Shown: one piece after another, positions 1 to 6,451 of the stretch
Layout of the letters: each line of letters begins with the position of its first letter
Position numbering within the stretch: the stretch's first letter is position 1
NCBI GenBank assembly: GCA_023436805.1
Contig: JAEZHT010000090.1
Span: forward strand, 1-8,328
DNA length: 8,328 nucleotides
Reading direction: 5' to 3'
Source: Bacillota bacterium
Lineage (GTDB): Bacteria > Bacillota_I > Bacilli_A > Acholeplasmatales > UBA5453
Translations under genes and position numbers: made by a program
Notes under the pieces: model-generated
The model's input: the letters and a program-made list of their open reading frames with translations, nothing else
Database searches by the model: none
What the model was told of the DNA's origin: nothing

Positions 1-249
1 ATACGCAGGGATTTCATTGGATAAGCCTGATTTGATGGAGATTTGTCTTGCGATGTTTTGTCCAAGACCCGCTTGAATAACGTTACCAACAATCACTTCA
101 TCGATCTTGTCTTTAGGTACTTGGGTATCTGCTAAAAGTTGCTTCAATACTTGTGTACCAAGTTCGACCGGATGAAGGTCCTTCAAAGTGCCTAAGAACG
201 CACCGATTGGGCTTCTTTTCGCACCGACGATAAATACTTTTTGATTCAT
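1..249 (-). CDS. Acetyl-CoA acetyltransferase (thiolase), N-terminal fragment cut by window edge
   Basis: The visible 83 residues are the N-terminus of a thiolase, which condenses two acetyl-CoA to acetoacetyl-CoA or runs the reverse cleavage in the cytoplasm. The sequence shows the family's opening MNQKVFIVGAKRSPIGAFLG, then the motif GNVIQAGLGQNIARQ at about residues 55-69. Both are hallmarks of the biosynthetic (type II, AtoB/ThlA-like) thiolases. The active-site cysteine, normally near residue 88-90, lies just past the window edge, as do the C-terminal His and Cys, so activity cannot be judged. The ATG at 247-249 is preceded by AGGAGG (255-260) at 5-nt spacing, which fixes the start. A strong promoter lies at 351-379. 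The gene is divergent from a TetR regulator that may control it. Full-length relatives have about 390 residues. The family call is firm; the exact substrate is not. Confidence 0.93.
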   Translation of the reverse strand, partial: MNQKVFIVGAKRSPIGAFLGTLKDLHPVELGTQVLKQLLADTQVPKDKIDEVIVGNVIQAGLGQNIARQISIKSGLSNEIPAY

Positions 250-324
250 AGTATCCTCCTAGATGTTTCTTAAAATTTATTTAATCGATTGAATCGTTGT
301 TCATGGTTTTAATAAAAAACTACG

Positions 325-338
325 TGAATAAAAATTCA
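325..338. promoter_or_regulatory. Candidate operator, inverted repeat just downstream of the thiolase start site
   Basis: TGAAT-AAAA-ATTCA is a perfect 5-bp inverted repeat around a 4-bp centre. It would sit about +6 to +19 relative to the predicted thiolase transcription start, where a bound repressor would block elongation or initiation. Short AT-rich repeats occur by chance in such DNA, so its operator role is inference from position. Confidence 0.3.
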
Positions 339-350
339 TATCACACCTTC

Positions 351-379
351 ATTCTACGTGATAAGAAAAGCGTTGTCAA
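351..379 (-). promoter_or_regulatory. Sigma-70-type promoter of the thiolase gene
   Basis: Read on the minus strand, TTGACA (374-379) is separated by exactly 17 bp from TAGAAT (351-356), a near-perfect housekeeping promoter. Transcription would start near 344, giving a leader of about 95 nt before the thiolase ATG at 249. A short inverted repeat, AAGCG/CGCTT (368-372 and 381-385), spans the -35 box, and another (325-338) lies just downstream of the predicted start. Confidence 0.75.
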
Positions 380-458
380 GCGCTTACATAAAAATAATTA
401 TTCACCCACACAGATGAATTCGAGTTCACCCACCAATATACCTGAATCCCGAAAAATC

Positions 459-475
459 ATGAAATGTAATTTCAT
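459..475. promoter_or_regulatory. 17-bp palindrome, candidate TetR-family operator
   Basis: ATGAAATGTAATTTCAT has 7-bp arms (459-465 and 469-475) that match perfectly around a 3-bp centre. Its length and symmetry fit a TetR-family dimer site. It lies between the two divergent promoters, about 80 bp from each -35 box. A related shorter repeat, TTCAT-AAC-ATGAA, occurs at 522-534. Operator function is inferred. Confidence 0.4.
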
Positions 476-536
476 AATGCACATAAGGGCTTGATGGTGG
501 TCTTAACGTTGGTCATTAAAATTCATAACATGAAAA

Positions 537-555
537 AAGCATGACAAAAATGCTT
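537..555. promoter_or_regulatory. Inverted repeat overlapping the regulator's -35 box
   Basis: AAGCAT (537-542) and ATGCTT (550-555) form a perfect 6-bp inverted repeat with a 7-bp centre. The right arm runs into the TTGTAA -35 box (554-559) of the TetR gene. A protein bound here would block RNA polymerase, which suggests autoregulation, but no evidence beyond symmetry and position is available. Confidence 0.3.
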
Positions 556-582
556 GTAATTTAAAGCCTTGTGCTATACAAT
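554..582 (+). promoter_or_regulatory. Promoter of the TetR-family regulator
   Basis: TTGTAA (554-559) lies 17 bp upstream of TACAAT (577-582). The overlapping TGCTATACA (572-580) also resembles an extended -10 element. Transcription would start near 589, just at the GGTGAT ribosome site. This leaves a leader of only about 10 nt and argues that translation starts at 599 and not upstream. Confidence 0.55.
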
Positions 583-598
583 GAAATCGGTGATTACT

Positions 599-1207
599 AT
601 GAATAAAGAATCGTATCGTTATCCAAAGACTAACTCAGGCATCAAGACATTTAATAAGATTGTATCCACAGGGAAAAAGTTGTTTGCGAAAAATGGGTAT
701 CAATCGACTTCGATTAATGACATCATCGCGAAATCCAAAATCGCTGCTGGTACTTTTTATATTTACTTCGACAGTAAATTGGCTTTATATCTATATATTC
801 TCGACTTATATCGCGTCTCTATCCGTAAAGCCAGTGCCGATGCTACCGTTGGTTTATCACACAGATATGACATTGAACGTGCCGGAATCAAAGCCTTCAT
901 CACTTATGCATTGAAGGACCCACTGGCGTATCGAATCATCTGGGAATCGCTCTTTGTCGATTTTGAAATATTTAAGAACTATTATGAAAGTTTCGCAGAA
1001 TCCTACATCAAACACTTAAAAGATTATGTTGAAAAGAAAGAAATCCGAGCTGATTTGGACCTAGAAACTTTATCTTATACGCTCATGGGCATATCCAATT
1101 TCGTGGGGTTACAAATCATATTTAAAAAAGATGTTCAACCGTCTGAAATTGATCGTGTCATCGATGAAGCTATGAGTATTTTAGACCGTGGTATATTCGT
1201 CAAATAA
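599..1207 (+). CDS. TetR/AcrR-family transcriptional regulator
   Basis: This is a 202-residue DNA-binding regulator of normal TetR size. The N-terminal domain (about residues 15-62) has the classic pattern: a first helix ending LFAKNGYQSTSIN, then the helix-turn-helix DIIAKSKIAAGTFYIYFDSK. The rest is the variable all-helical ligand and dimer domain, so the ligand cannot be named. I chose the ATG at 599 because GGTGAT (589-594), complementary to the 16S rRNA tail, sits just before it. The in-frame TTG at 569 and ATG at 581 lie within or before the promoter and have no ribosome site. The gene is divergent from the thiolase, and many TetR proteins control divergent acyl-CoA metabolism genes, so a role as acyl-CoA or fatty-acid-responsive repressor is plausible but inferred. 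It ends at the shared terminator at 1273-1297. Confidence 0.93.
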   Translation: MNKESYRYPKTNSGIKTFNKIVSTGKKLFAKNGYQSTSINDIIAKSKIAAGTFYIYFDSKLALYLYILDLYRVSIRKASADATVGLSHRYDIERAGIKAFITYALKDPLAYRIIWESLFVDFEIFKNYYESFAESYIKHLKDYVEKKEIRADLDLETLSYTLMGISNFVGLQIIFKKDVQPSEIDRVIDEAMSILDRGIFVK

Positions 1208-1272
1208 TTCTAATAATATGAGTTTTTATTCATTATAATTTAAAGCCAAATATTACACAAAATTATACAAAA

Positions 1273-1297
1273 AATACCGCCATTAATTGGCGGTATT
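1273..1297. terminator. Bidirectional intrinsic terminator between convergent genes
   Basis: The perfect 9-bp arms AATACCGCC (1273-1281) and GGCGGTATT (1289-1297) enclose a 7-nt loop. On the plus strand the stem is followed by ATTTTTG; on the minus strand by a run of T within TATTTTTTGTATA. It therefore serves both the TetR gene from the left and the signal-peptidase cluster from the right. The stop codon of the last minus-strand gene (1283-1285) lies in the loop, so one arm encodes the final codons of that protein. Confidence 0.85.
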
Positions 1298-1948
1298 ATT
1301 TTTGTCTTTGTCAGCCTCACTACGGGCTTTCATCTCTGCTTCGAGTTCAAGTCTTAAGCGTTCTTTTTCTTCTTTGATCCAAATCTCTATTTCAGTTTCA
1401 TGTTTGAGTAACATTTTTTCTTCTTGTGCAGCCCTGATCATTTTCAAGAAATTGATGAGTTCATGCATCAAGATGAAGAGTAATAATACAATGATTACAA
1501 GGAATACAACGTTTTTGTAATTGAGTGTAATATTGCCAATATCGAGTAACATAAAGTGGGAAACTACAACACCAATGAAGTTTTCTTCAGTGACGAATCC
1601 TGCATCCACGGATGGATTGTTATCGCCCTTGGTGATTAAACCATCACTGGTGGCTTCTATGGCCCTGTGGACGATGTTTTTATCGGTTCTAAAAGCGATG
1701 ATTGGTTCTTCACCATTTTGTACACTTTCATATACCGAATCATAGGAAACGTAACGAATGATGATGAATTCACCTGTCATGATGGTGGGTTCCATCGAAC
1801 CTGATCCAACCACTGAATAGGTATGATTGAATATCTTCAAGTATCTATTTTCTTGTAAAGCCAACGTGCCTAGTAATAATAAAAGGACGGATGCTAGGAA
1901 GAAAAATACAGTAAATACCGTCATCGATATTTTTATGATTTTTTTCAT
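1283..1948 (-). CDS. SipW-like signal peptidase I (S26B) with cytoplasmic coiled-coil tail (signal peptidase B)
   Basis: This is a 221-residue membrane protease that removes signal peptides from exported proteins. The order is: membrane helix 1 (about 10-31), catalytic serine S51 in GSGSMEPT, histidine H94 in NIVHRAIE, the KGDNN motif at 107-111 with D109, membrane helix 2 (about 146-166), then a charged helical tail (about 172-216). A histidine in place of the bacterial catalytic lysine marks the ER/archaeal/SipW subgroup, which in Bacillus processes TasA-type fibre proteins. The active site faces outward and the tail should lie in the cytoplasm. The long tail is unusual; SipW ends soon after its second helix. 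The start ATG has an AAAGGGGGG ribosome site (1955-1963). The gene begins 17 bp after the coiled-coil protein gene, so it is the last cistron of the cluster. Its likely substrates are the two exported proteins encoded upstream. Confidence 0.85.
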   Translation of the reverse strand: MKKIIKISMTVFTVFFFLASVLLLLLGTLALQENRYLKIFNHTYSVVGSGSMEPTIMTGEFIIIRYVSYDSVYESVQNGEEPIIAFRTDKNIVHRAIEATSDGLITKGDNNPSVDAGFVTEENFIGVVVSHFMLLDIGNITLNYKNVVFLVIIVLLLFILMHELINFLKMIRAAQEEKMLLKHETEIEIWIKEEKERLRLELEAEMKARSEADKDKNNTAN

Positions 1949-1965
1949 CCAGATCCCCCCTTTAT

Positions 1966-4011
1966 TTATTCGGATTCAACGTCACCTTTAGGTGTTTTGG
2001 TCTCTTTTGGTAGGCCTTCTTTTTTGAGTTTCTCAATGTCTTTTTCAGACTGCTTTTGAATGTCCAAAAGGGCTTTTTCTTGACGCTTTGACATCGTCAA
2101 TTTGAGTTTTTCGAACTCTTTCAATAGTTTTTCTTGTTCCTTTTGACGTTGAAGTTTAAGTTTCTTCATCATACGGTCATGTTCAATCTTAGCTTTCTTA
2201 CGCAAGTTTTGAACCACCAAACGATACTCAGCTTTGGCTTTCTTTTGAGCTTCAGCTATGGCTGCTTTTTCTTCACGTTCCAGCTTCTTCATTTGTTTCG
2301 CCTGTTCTTTTTCAATGGCTTCACGTTCAGCTTGGAAGTGACGATCTAACGTAGCAATCTTTTGATCCAATTGGTTTTGTAAGGTTTGTTTTAAGTTGTT
2401 GATGAGTGTGTTATTTTCTTCAATTGCCTTTTGGGTTTCTGAAGCGATATTATCATCGACTTGTTTCTTTTCAGCAGATAAAATTTCACGGTTTTGATTC
2501 ACCAGGTCAAGGTTATCTGTTAACATTTGTGCCTCTTTGGCAGCAATGTCTTTTTGTTCTTTTAATGCAGCTTCAATCTTAATGCGTTCAGCTTCATCTT
2601 CGGTTTTCTTTCGATTCATTAAAATCAATCGTTGATTCGCTGCTTCGATGTCTTTCATCAATTTGCGTTCTAAACGAATGGCGTTGTTGTAATCGACTTC
2701 TTTGGTTTCACGAATAATTCTCGCAATTTTAGCTTTTTCTTTGGATACTTCAAGGTTTTTCTCAACGTCATCGTCTTTGACCATGCGGGCAAAGTAGTCG
2801 TCGTTTTCTTCAAGTTCAAAGTGGTGTTTGAAGATTGCATTAGAAATCGAGATGGTATCGCGTAGGGCACGTTTTAAACCAACTTCATAGGTAGAACTGC
2901 GTTCAACCTCTTCTTCGACACGTTTCTTGAATATCTTGATATTTTCCTGTAAGAAGTATTGGTTGATGCGTTCATCTTCGACGACAATCGGTTCTGGTGT
3001 ATCGACGATGTCATTGACATGGATGTTGGCAATCTTGAATGCTTTTTTAATGATTTCTTTTTCTACGATTTCATCATAGGATGGCTTTCGGACGCCTTGA
3101 TTAAAAGCAACCATCGTGAATGTGTTTAAGGCCAAACGTTCTACTGCATCCTGATATGATTTATCAAAAGTCATGTCTTTTTCTTTGACAGTAACGTCAT
3201 AAGCTAATGTGTTATATCTATCTAAGAATAACCATAAAACATAACAGTTTCTAAAGTCAACGTTCTTTAAAATGACGTTGGTTTGCATGATTGGTGGCAA
3301 TACTTTCTTTTCACCAGCCATCAAAGTCATGAATGGTGAATTACGGATGGATGTCACACGCTTAGACAAGTATTCAACACGTTCTAGAATACCTTTGTTA
3401 TAGATATTGATGGATTTATCTTCTAAGTCTTCTTTGAATACCACATCGAGGTTCAAATCGACTTCAAGGTCACTGATGTGGAATGTTGATGTATAGTTAA
3501 AATGCTTCTTTTGATATGAAATGATGTTGTCTTTAATCAACTCATGGCGGCTTCTGACGAAGTTAAAAAGCCGTTCTATGAGGGTCATCACAAATCGGTT
3601 TTCATAAGTACCATAATCGATGTCGGTTTCGGTCGTCATAATCTTCTTCGGCATGACGACTTCATCACGAATTTCGCGGATAAAGTGGGTATGCGAAGCT
3701 AAGTGACGAATCGAATTACTACGAATCTTTTTGGCTTTCTCGATGGGTACAATTTCTTCTAAGTATTTTAAACCCGATTTCGGGTTCAAGATGATTTTTT
3801 CAATGCTTGGAAAATACGATTCGATGGTCTTGATCCACGTTTCATCAAATGTCTTGGTTTCAGACATGCTCTTTTGATAAAGCGTATTTTTACCAGCCAT
3901 CAAAGCGGTATAAAAAGTCTTTGGAAAAGTATGGGACTTTTCCAAATCTTTGAATGTTTGATCGTATGAATAATAGAACTGACTTAATTTGTCGGTTTGT
4001 CTTTTTTTCAT
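1966..4011 (-). CDS. DUF2357-like (McrC-partner family) protein with very long C-terminal coiled coil
   Basis: This is a 681-residue soluble protein with no signal peptide or membrane helix. Residues about 40-340 form a globular part. It contains YGTYENRFVMTLIERL (133-148), which resembles the Y-x-x-ENRF signature of DUF2357 proteins, and NCYVLWLFLDRY (255-266). DUF2357 proteins are usually encoded next to McrB-like ATPases and often carry a PD-(D/E)XK (DUF524-type) nuclease at the C-terminus. Here I see no such nuclease motif. Instead residues about 415-665 are almost wholly Lys/Glu/Ala/Gln-rich heptad-like sequence, predicted to form a coiled coil some 250 residues long, followed by a short polar end. 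The start ATG follows AGGTGAG (4019-4025), which overlaps the ATPase stop codon at a gap of 12 bp. The two proteins are therefore probably made together and act as partners. The family assignment is by motif memory and moderate; the scaffold function is inferred. Confidence 0.6.
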   Translation of the reverse strand: MKKRQTDKLSQFYYSYDQTFKDLEKSHTFPKTFYTALMAGKNTLYQKSMSETKTFDETWIKTIESYFPSIEKIILNPKSGLKYLEEIVPIEKAKKIRSNSIRHLASHTHFIREIRDEVVMPKKIMTTETDIDYGTYENRFVMTLIERLFNFVRSRHELIKDNIISYQKKHFNYTSTFHISDLEVDLNLDVVFKEDLEDKSINIYNKGILERVEYLSKRVTSIRNSPFMTLMAGEKKVLPPIMQTNVILKNVDFRNCYVLWLFLDRYNTLAYDVTVKEKDMTFDKSYQDAVERLALNTFTMVAFNQGVRKPSYDEIVEKEIIKKAFKIANIHVNDIVDTPEPIVVEDERINQYFLQENIKIFKKRVEEEVERSSTYEVGLKRALRDTISISNAIFKHHFELEENDDYFARMVKDDDVEKNLEVSKEKAKIARIIRETKEVDYNNAIRLERKLMKDIEAANQRLILMNRKKTEDEAERIKIEAALKEQKDIAAKEAQMLTDNLDLVNQNREILSAEKKQVDDNIASETQKAIEENNTLINNLKQTLQNQLDQKIATLDRHFQAEREAIEKEQAKQMKKLEREEKAAIAEAQKKAKAEYRLVVQNLRKKAKIEHDRMMKKLKLQRQKEQEKLLKEFEKLKLTMSKRQEKALLDIQKQSEKDIEKLKKEGLPKETKTPKGDVESE

Positions 4012-4023
4012 TTAAAAACTCAC

Positions 4024-5562
4024 CTAGTTCATCTTCTTAAGATCTGTTAAGAATCCGATACATCCTTTGAACACGTTCTTACCGAACAACTTATCGAGCA
4101 ATACGATCAGTTCGCTCAGTTCATCTTGTAAGAATGGTAAGTTCAACACTTCGAACTTTCTTAAGATCTTTCTCGCAACCATATAATCGAGTGCTTCATA
4201 TTCTGAACCACCACAACCAACATAGATTGGTGTGAACAGTTTAATTTGTTTCATAATACGGTTACCAAAGGTGATTTTGAATTTTTGTGCGATGAAATCA
4301 TCGAGTTTGCCTAAGTTATCAAGTGCTTTTGGAGAGATTGGGTGTGCTTTCCATGCAGCATCAAACAATGTCTTTAAGTATTCATAGCTCATCGTCACTC
4401 CCTCTGTATAAGGGGCATCTACGAATTCAGCTTTTGTATTCATAATAATGGAGGATGCACGGTCATAAACTTTATCGGTAATGGTGAATGTGGAGTCATC
4501 CTTATTCGCTGTACCGACGAACCATACATTTTGTGGCACTAAAATCTTACCATCCATGAAGTGCTTAGGGTCGGTTGGTTGACGGTCTGAAACAACGTCA
4601 ATCTTCCATTCAGATTCGTTCGGCATTTCCATGATGGATAGGAATTCTGCGAAATAGTACTCGATACGAGCTAAGTTCAATTCATCCAGGACGATGAAGT
4701 TTAAGTCTTCACGGTAGGTAGTTTCGTAGAGTTCTTTTAAGAAGTCAGTTTCATTAAACTTCTTGGTAAATTCGTTTAGATAACCGATCATTTCGGCTCT
4801 ATCACGCCAAGAAGGTTGGACGGAAATAATCGCGGAATCGTGTCCGAAGAATTTCCCCATCGCGTAAGGTAAACTGGTTTTACCTGTACCGGAAATACCT
4901 TCTAGGATTAAGATCTTAGAAGATGCCATACCAGCAAAGAATGTGCGTATGATTTTTTCATTGTAATAAAGGTTGAGTCTAGATGCTGAGTAGTTGATGA
5001 AACGGTTGACGAGTTCTGGTAGACCAATCGTATCTTCAGGGGTCATTTGAATCGATGTGATGACATTTCTATAAGCTTCATCGACTTGTGTTAATTTAGC
5101 AAATCTGGTTGGTCCAATGGCTTGTGGTGTATTCTTATCCGGTTTATCTTGTTCTTTACCAGGTAATGATGATGAAGCTGAGGCACCACCGAGTTTTAAC
5201 ATTAAAATTTTATTCTTTTCATCAGCAAGTTCAACGGTTTTTTGTGTTAGTAACGCGACTTCCTCGAGTAATTCATCCTTATCCATTTCGGTTTTAACAA
5301 AACGAATATAGACTCTAAGTAATTGATATATTTTCAGTGTGAAGAAAACGCCAAAAACCAGATTGATCCCAAGGACCAATATGGCGATTAACCAGTCTAG
5401 AAAATCAAATAAAGTACTGGCAGTGACTAATTTATCAAAATATCCGGCAACGTCATTAAAAAATAAATCCGCAAATGCACCAATGATTGCATTGAAAAAT
5501 TTGCGGATATTATCGAATAAATCTCTAATGAAGTCGATGTAATAACGAGCAAAATTAACCAT
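4024..5562 (-). CDS. Membrane-anchored McrB/MoxR-like AAA+ ATPase
   Basis: This is a 512-residue AAA+ NTPase. It starts with an amphipathic stretch (6-47) and one strong membrane segment (about 55-80). A leucine-rich coiled coil follows (about 92-123), then a Ser/Gly/Pro/Lys linker (125-150) and the ATPase core. Walker A is GISGTGKT (222-229), Walker B is NFIVLDELN (288-296, D293 E294), sensor 1 is GTAN (350-353), and an arginine-finger-like YDRA lies at 366-369. The LDELNLARIEYYFAEFLS stretch is typical of the McrB-like AAA_5 branch, whose hexamers remodel protein or nucleic acid. Classical McrB has an N-terminal DNA-reading domain; here that place is taken by the membrane anchor, so the ring would sit on the inner face of the membrane. 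The start has a GAGGT ribosome site (5569-5573) and lies 25 bp after signal peptidase A. Whether it uses GTP or ATP cannot be read from the sequence. Confidence 0.82.
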   Translation of the reverse strand: MVNFARYYIDFIRDLFDNIRKFFNAIIGAFADLFFNDVAGYFDKLVTASTLFDFLDWLIAILVLGINLVFGVFFTLKIYQLLRVYIRFVKTEMDKDELLEEVALLTQKTVELADEKNKILMLKLGGASASSSLPGKEQDKPDKNTPQAIGPTRFAKLTQVDEAYRNVITSIQMTPEDTIGLPELVNRFINYSASRLNLYYNEKIIRTFFAGMASSKILILEGISGTGKTSLPYAMGKFFGHDSAIISVQPSWRDRAEMIGYLNEFTKKFNETDFLKELYETTYREDLNFIVLDELNLARIEYYFAEFLSIMEMPNESEWKIDVVSDRQPTDPKHFMDGKILVPQNVWFVGTANKDDSTFTITDKVYDRASSIIMNTKAEFVDAPYTEGVTMSYEYLKTLFDAAWKAHPISPKALDNLGKLDDFIAQKFKITFGNRIMKQIKLFTPIYVGCGGSEYEALDYMVARKILRKFEVLNLPFLQDELSELIVLLDKLFGKNVFKGCIGFLTDLKKMN

Positions 5563-5587
5563 CGTTTTACCTCACTAATAGGAAAAA

Positions 5588-6301
5588 CTACTTGTTGGAT
5601 TCTTCCTTCTTGAGTTCTTCTAATAATTCTTTACGAATTCTTTCCTTTTCAGCTTCAAGTAGTTGTTCTTTATCAACTGCGTGTTTAGCTTCAATCTTTT
5701 CTTTGTTTACTGCGAGTAATGTTTTAGTTAAGACATATCCTTGATATGCTAATAATAATACTACAGGTGCGATCACGAAGATTGCGAAACCTGTTGGGGT
5801 TTGAAGATATGTAATAGCAGATCCAACACCTGGTAATGTCCCAGTATGAACAGCCTTAATGTTTACAAATGTAACAACCTGATAATCTTTATTAGTATTG
5901 TTGCCGCCTGGAACATATGGGTTTAAATCATATGCCTTATCACCTTGAGTAACAATGTATTGCGAAGTGATTTCAACAACTCTATGTGTATTCAGAGCGC
6001 TAATGCTTAAATCAAAAAAAGTAATTATATCGCCAACTTCAATTTCTTGTTTATCTTCTTCATTTAAAAGTTTAACAAATAATAGATCACCTTTATTAAA
6101 GGAATCTGGGTTGTCACCTTCCATTGAATCTGATAATACAGGTAAGAATCCACGACCTAAAACATTTGCTATATCTGCATCTGTTCTCATTTGAAGGTTA
6201 GCTACAGAAAATAATAATAACAAAAAAATCAAAGTATAAAATACAACATTACCTACTATTTTCAATATTGATATGAAGCTAGTCTTTTTTTTATTACTCA
6301 T
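5588..6301 (-). CDS. SipW-like signal peptidase I (S26B) with coiled-coil tail (signal peptidase A)
   Basis: This 237-residue signal peptidase is a paralogue of the one at 1283-1948. Membrane helix 1 spans about 15-36. Catalytic serine S59 lies in LSDSMEGD, histidine H106 in NTHRVVEI, and D121 in TQGDKAYD. Membrane helix 2 spans about 171-195, and a charged helical tail (about 197-235) should be cytoplasmic. The Ser/His/Asp set fits the SipW/archaeal subgroup. Two motifs are looser than usual: the serine box has Gly-Asp where SMxP normally has proline, and the KGDNN box reads QGDKA. This may mean a different substrate choice. The start is set by GAGGAG (6311-6316), 9 nt before the ATG. It is the first gene of the four-gene cluster and lies 150 bp after the stop of the exported protein gene, with its own possible promoter at 6343-6348. 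Confidence 0.85.
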   Translation of the reverse strand: MSNKKKTSFISILKIVGNVVFYTLIFLLLLFSVANLQMRTDADIANVLGRGFLPVLSDSMEGDNPDSFNKGDLLFVKLLNEEDKQEIEVGDIITFFDLSISALNTHRVVEITSQYIVTQGDKAYDLNPYVPGGNNTNKDYQVVTFVNIKAVHTGTLPGVGSAITYLQTPTGFAIFVIAPVVLLLAYQGYVLTKTLLAVNKEKIEAKHAVDKEQLLEAEKERIRKELLEELKKEESNK

Positions 6302-6342
6302 CGATTACATCTCCTCAATAATTACGCAATTTAACTAATACC

Positions 6343-6371
6343 ATTATATTACATAATTATCGTAAAATCTA
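6343..6371 (-). promoter_or_regulatory. Possible promoter of the four-gene cluster
   Basis: A perfect TATAAT lies on the minus strand at 6343-6348, with a transcription start expected near 6336, about 35 nt before the ATG of signal peptidase A. The sequence 17 bp upstream, TAGATT (6366-6371), is a poor -35 box, so the promoter may be weak or need an activator. It would let the cluster be expressed apart from the exported protein genes upstream. Confidence 0.4.
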
Positions 6372-6406
6372 GTATCTATGAGATTTAACATTTTTTTAGA
6401 TTAAAG

Positions 6407-6438
6407 ATAAGGTTTGCATGTTGCCATGCAAACCTTAT
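6407..6438 (-). terminator. Strong stem-loop between the exported-protein gene and the signal-peptidase cluster
   Basis: A perfect 14-bp stem (6407-6420 pairing with 6425-6438) closes a 4-nt TTGC loop, starting 13 nt after the stop codon of the exported protein on the minus strand. The sequence after it on that strand (CTTTAATCT) is a poor T-tract. It is either a leaky intrinsic terminator or an mRNA-protecting hairpin that keeps the exported-protein message abundant relative to the genes behind it. Confidence 0.55.
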
Positions 6439-6451
6439 TGTAATTTATCAA

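Larger units (their letters stand above)
250..598. other. Divergent intergenic region with two promoters and several inverted repeats
   Basis: This stretch of about 350 bp separates the thiolase start from the regulator start and contains no convincing gene. Besides the two promoters listed separately it holds an AATCGATT palindrome (283-290), several longer inverted repeats, and a direct repeat TTCACCCAC (401-409 and 425-433, 24 bp apart). An open frame at 297-494 has no ribosome site and no protein-like composition, and I treat it as spurious. Confidence 0.8.

Noticed and set aside
297..494. 65-codon open frame on the plus strand in the thiolase/TetR gap
   Set aside because: It has no ribosome site, its composition is not protein-like, and it overlaps the thiolase promoter and the inverted repeats.
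569..598. Upstream starts for the TetR gene (TTG at 569, ATG at 581)
   Set aside because: Both lie in or before the -10 box of the likely promoter and lack a ribosome site. The ATG at 599 has GGTGAT in front and gives a normal TetR N-terminus.
1287..2349. Plus-strand open frames opposite signal peptidase B and the coiled-coil gene (1287-1520, 1521-1745, 2134-2349)
   Set aside because: They are antisense shadows of well-supported minus-strand genes, with no ribosome sites and no recognisable protein features.
1966..5562. Classical McrBC methyl-directed restriction system
   Set aside because: The ATPase has a membrane anchor instead of a DNA-reading domain, the partner shows no nuclease motif, and the neighbours are signal peptidases. 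Only the family resemblance is kept.
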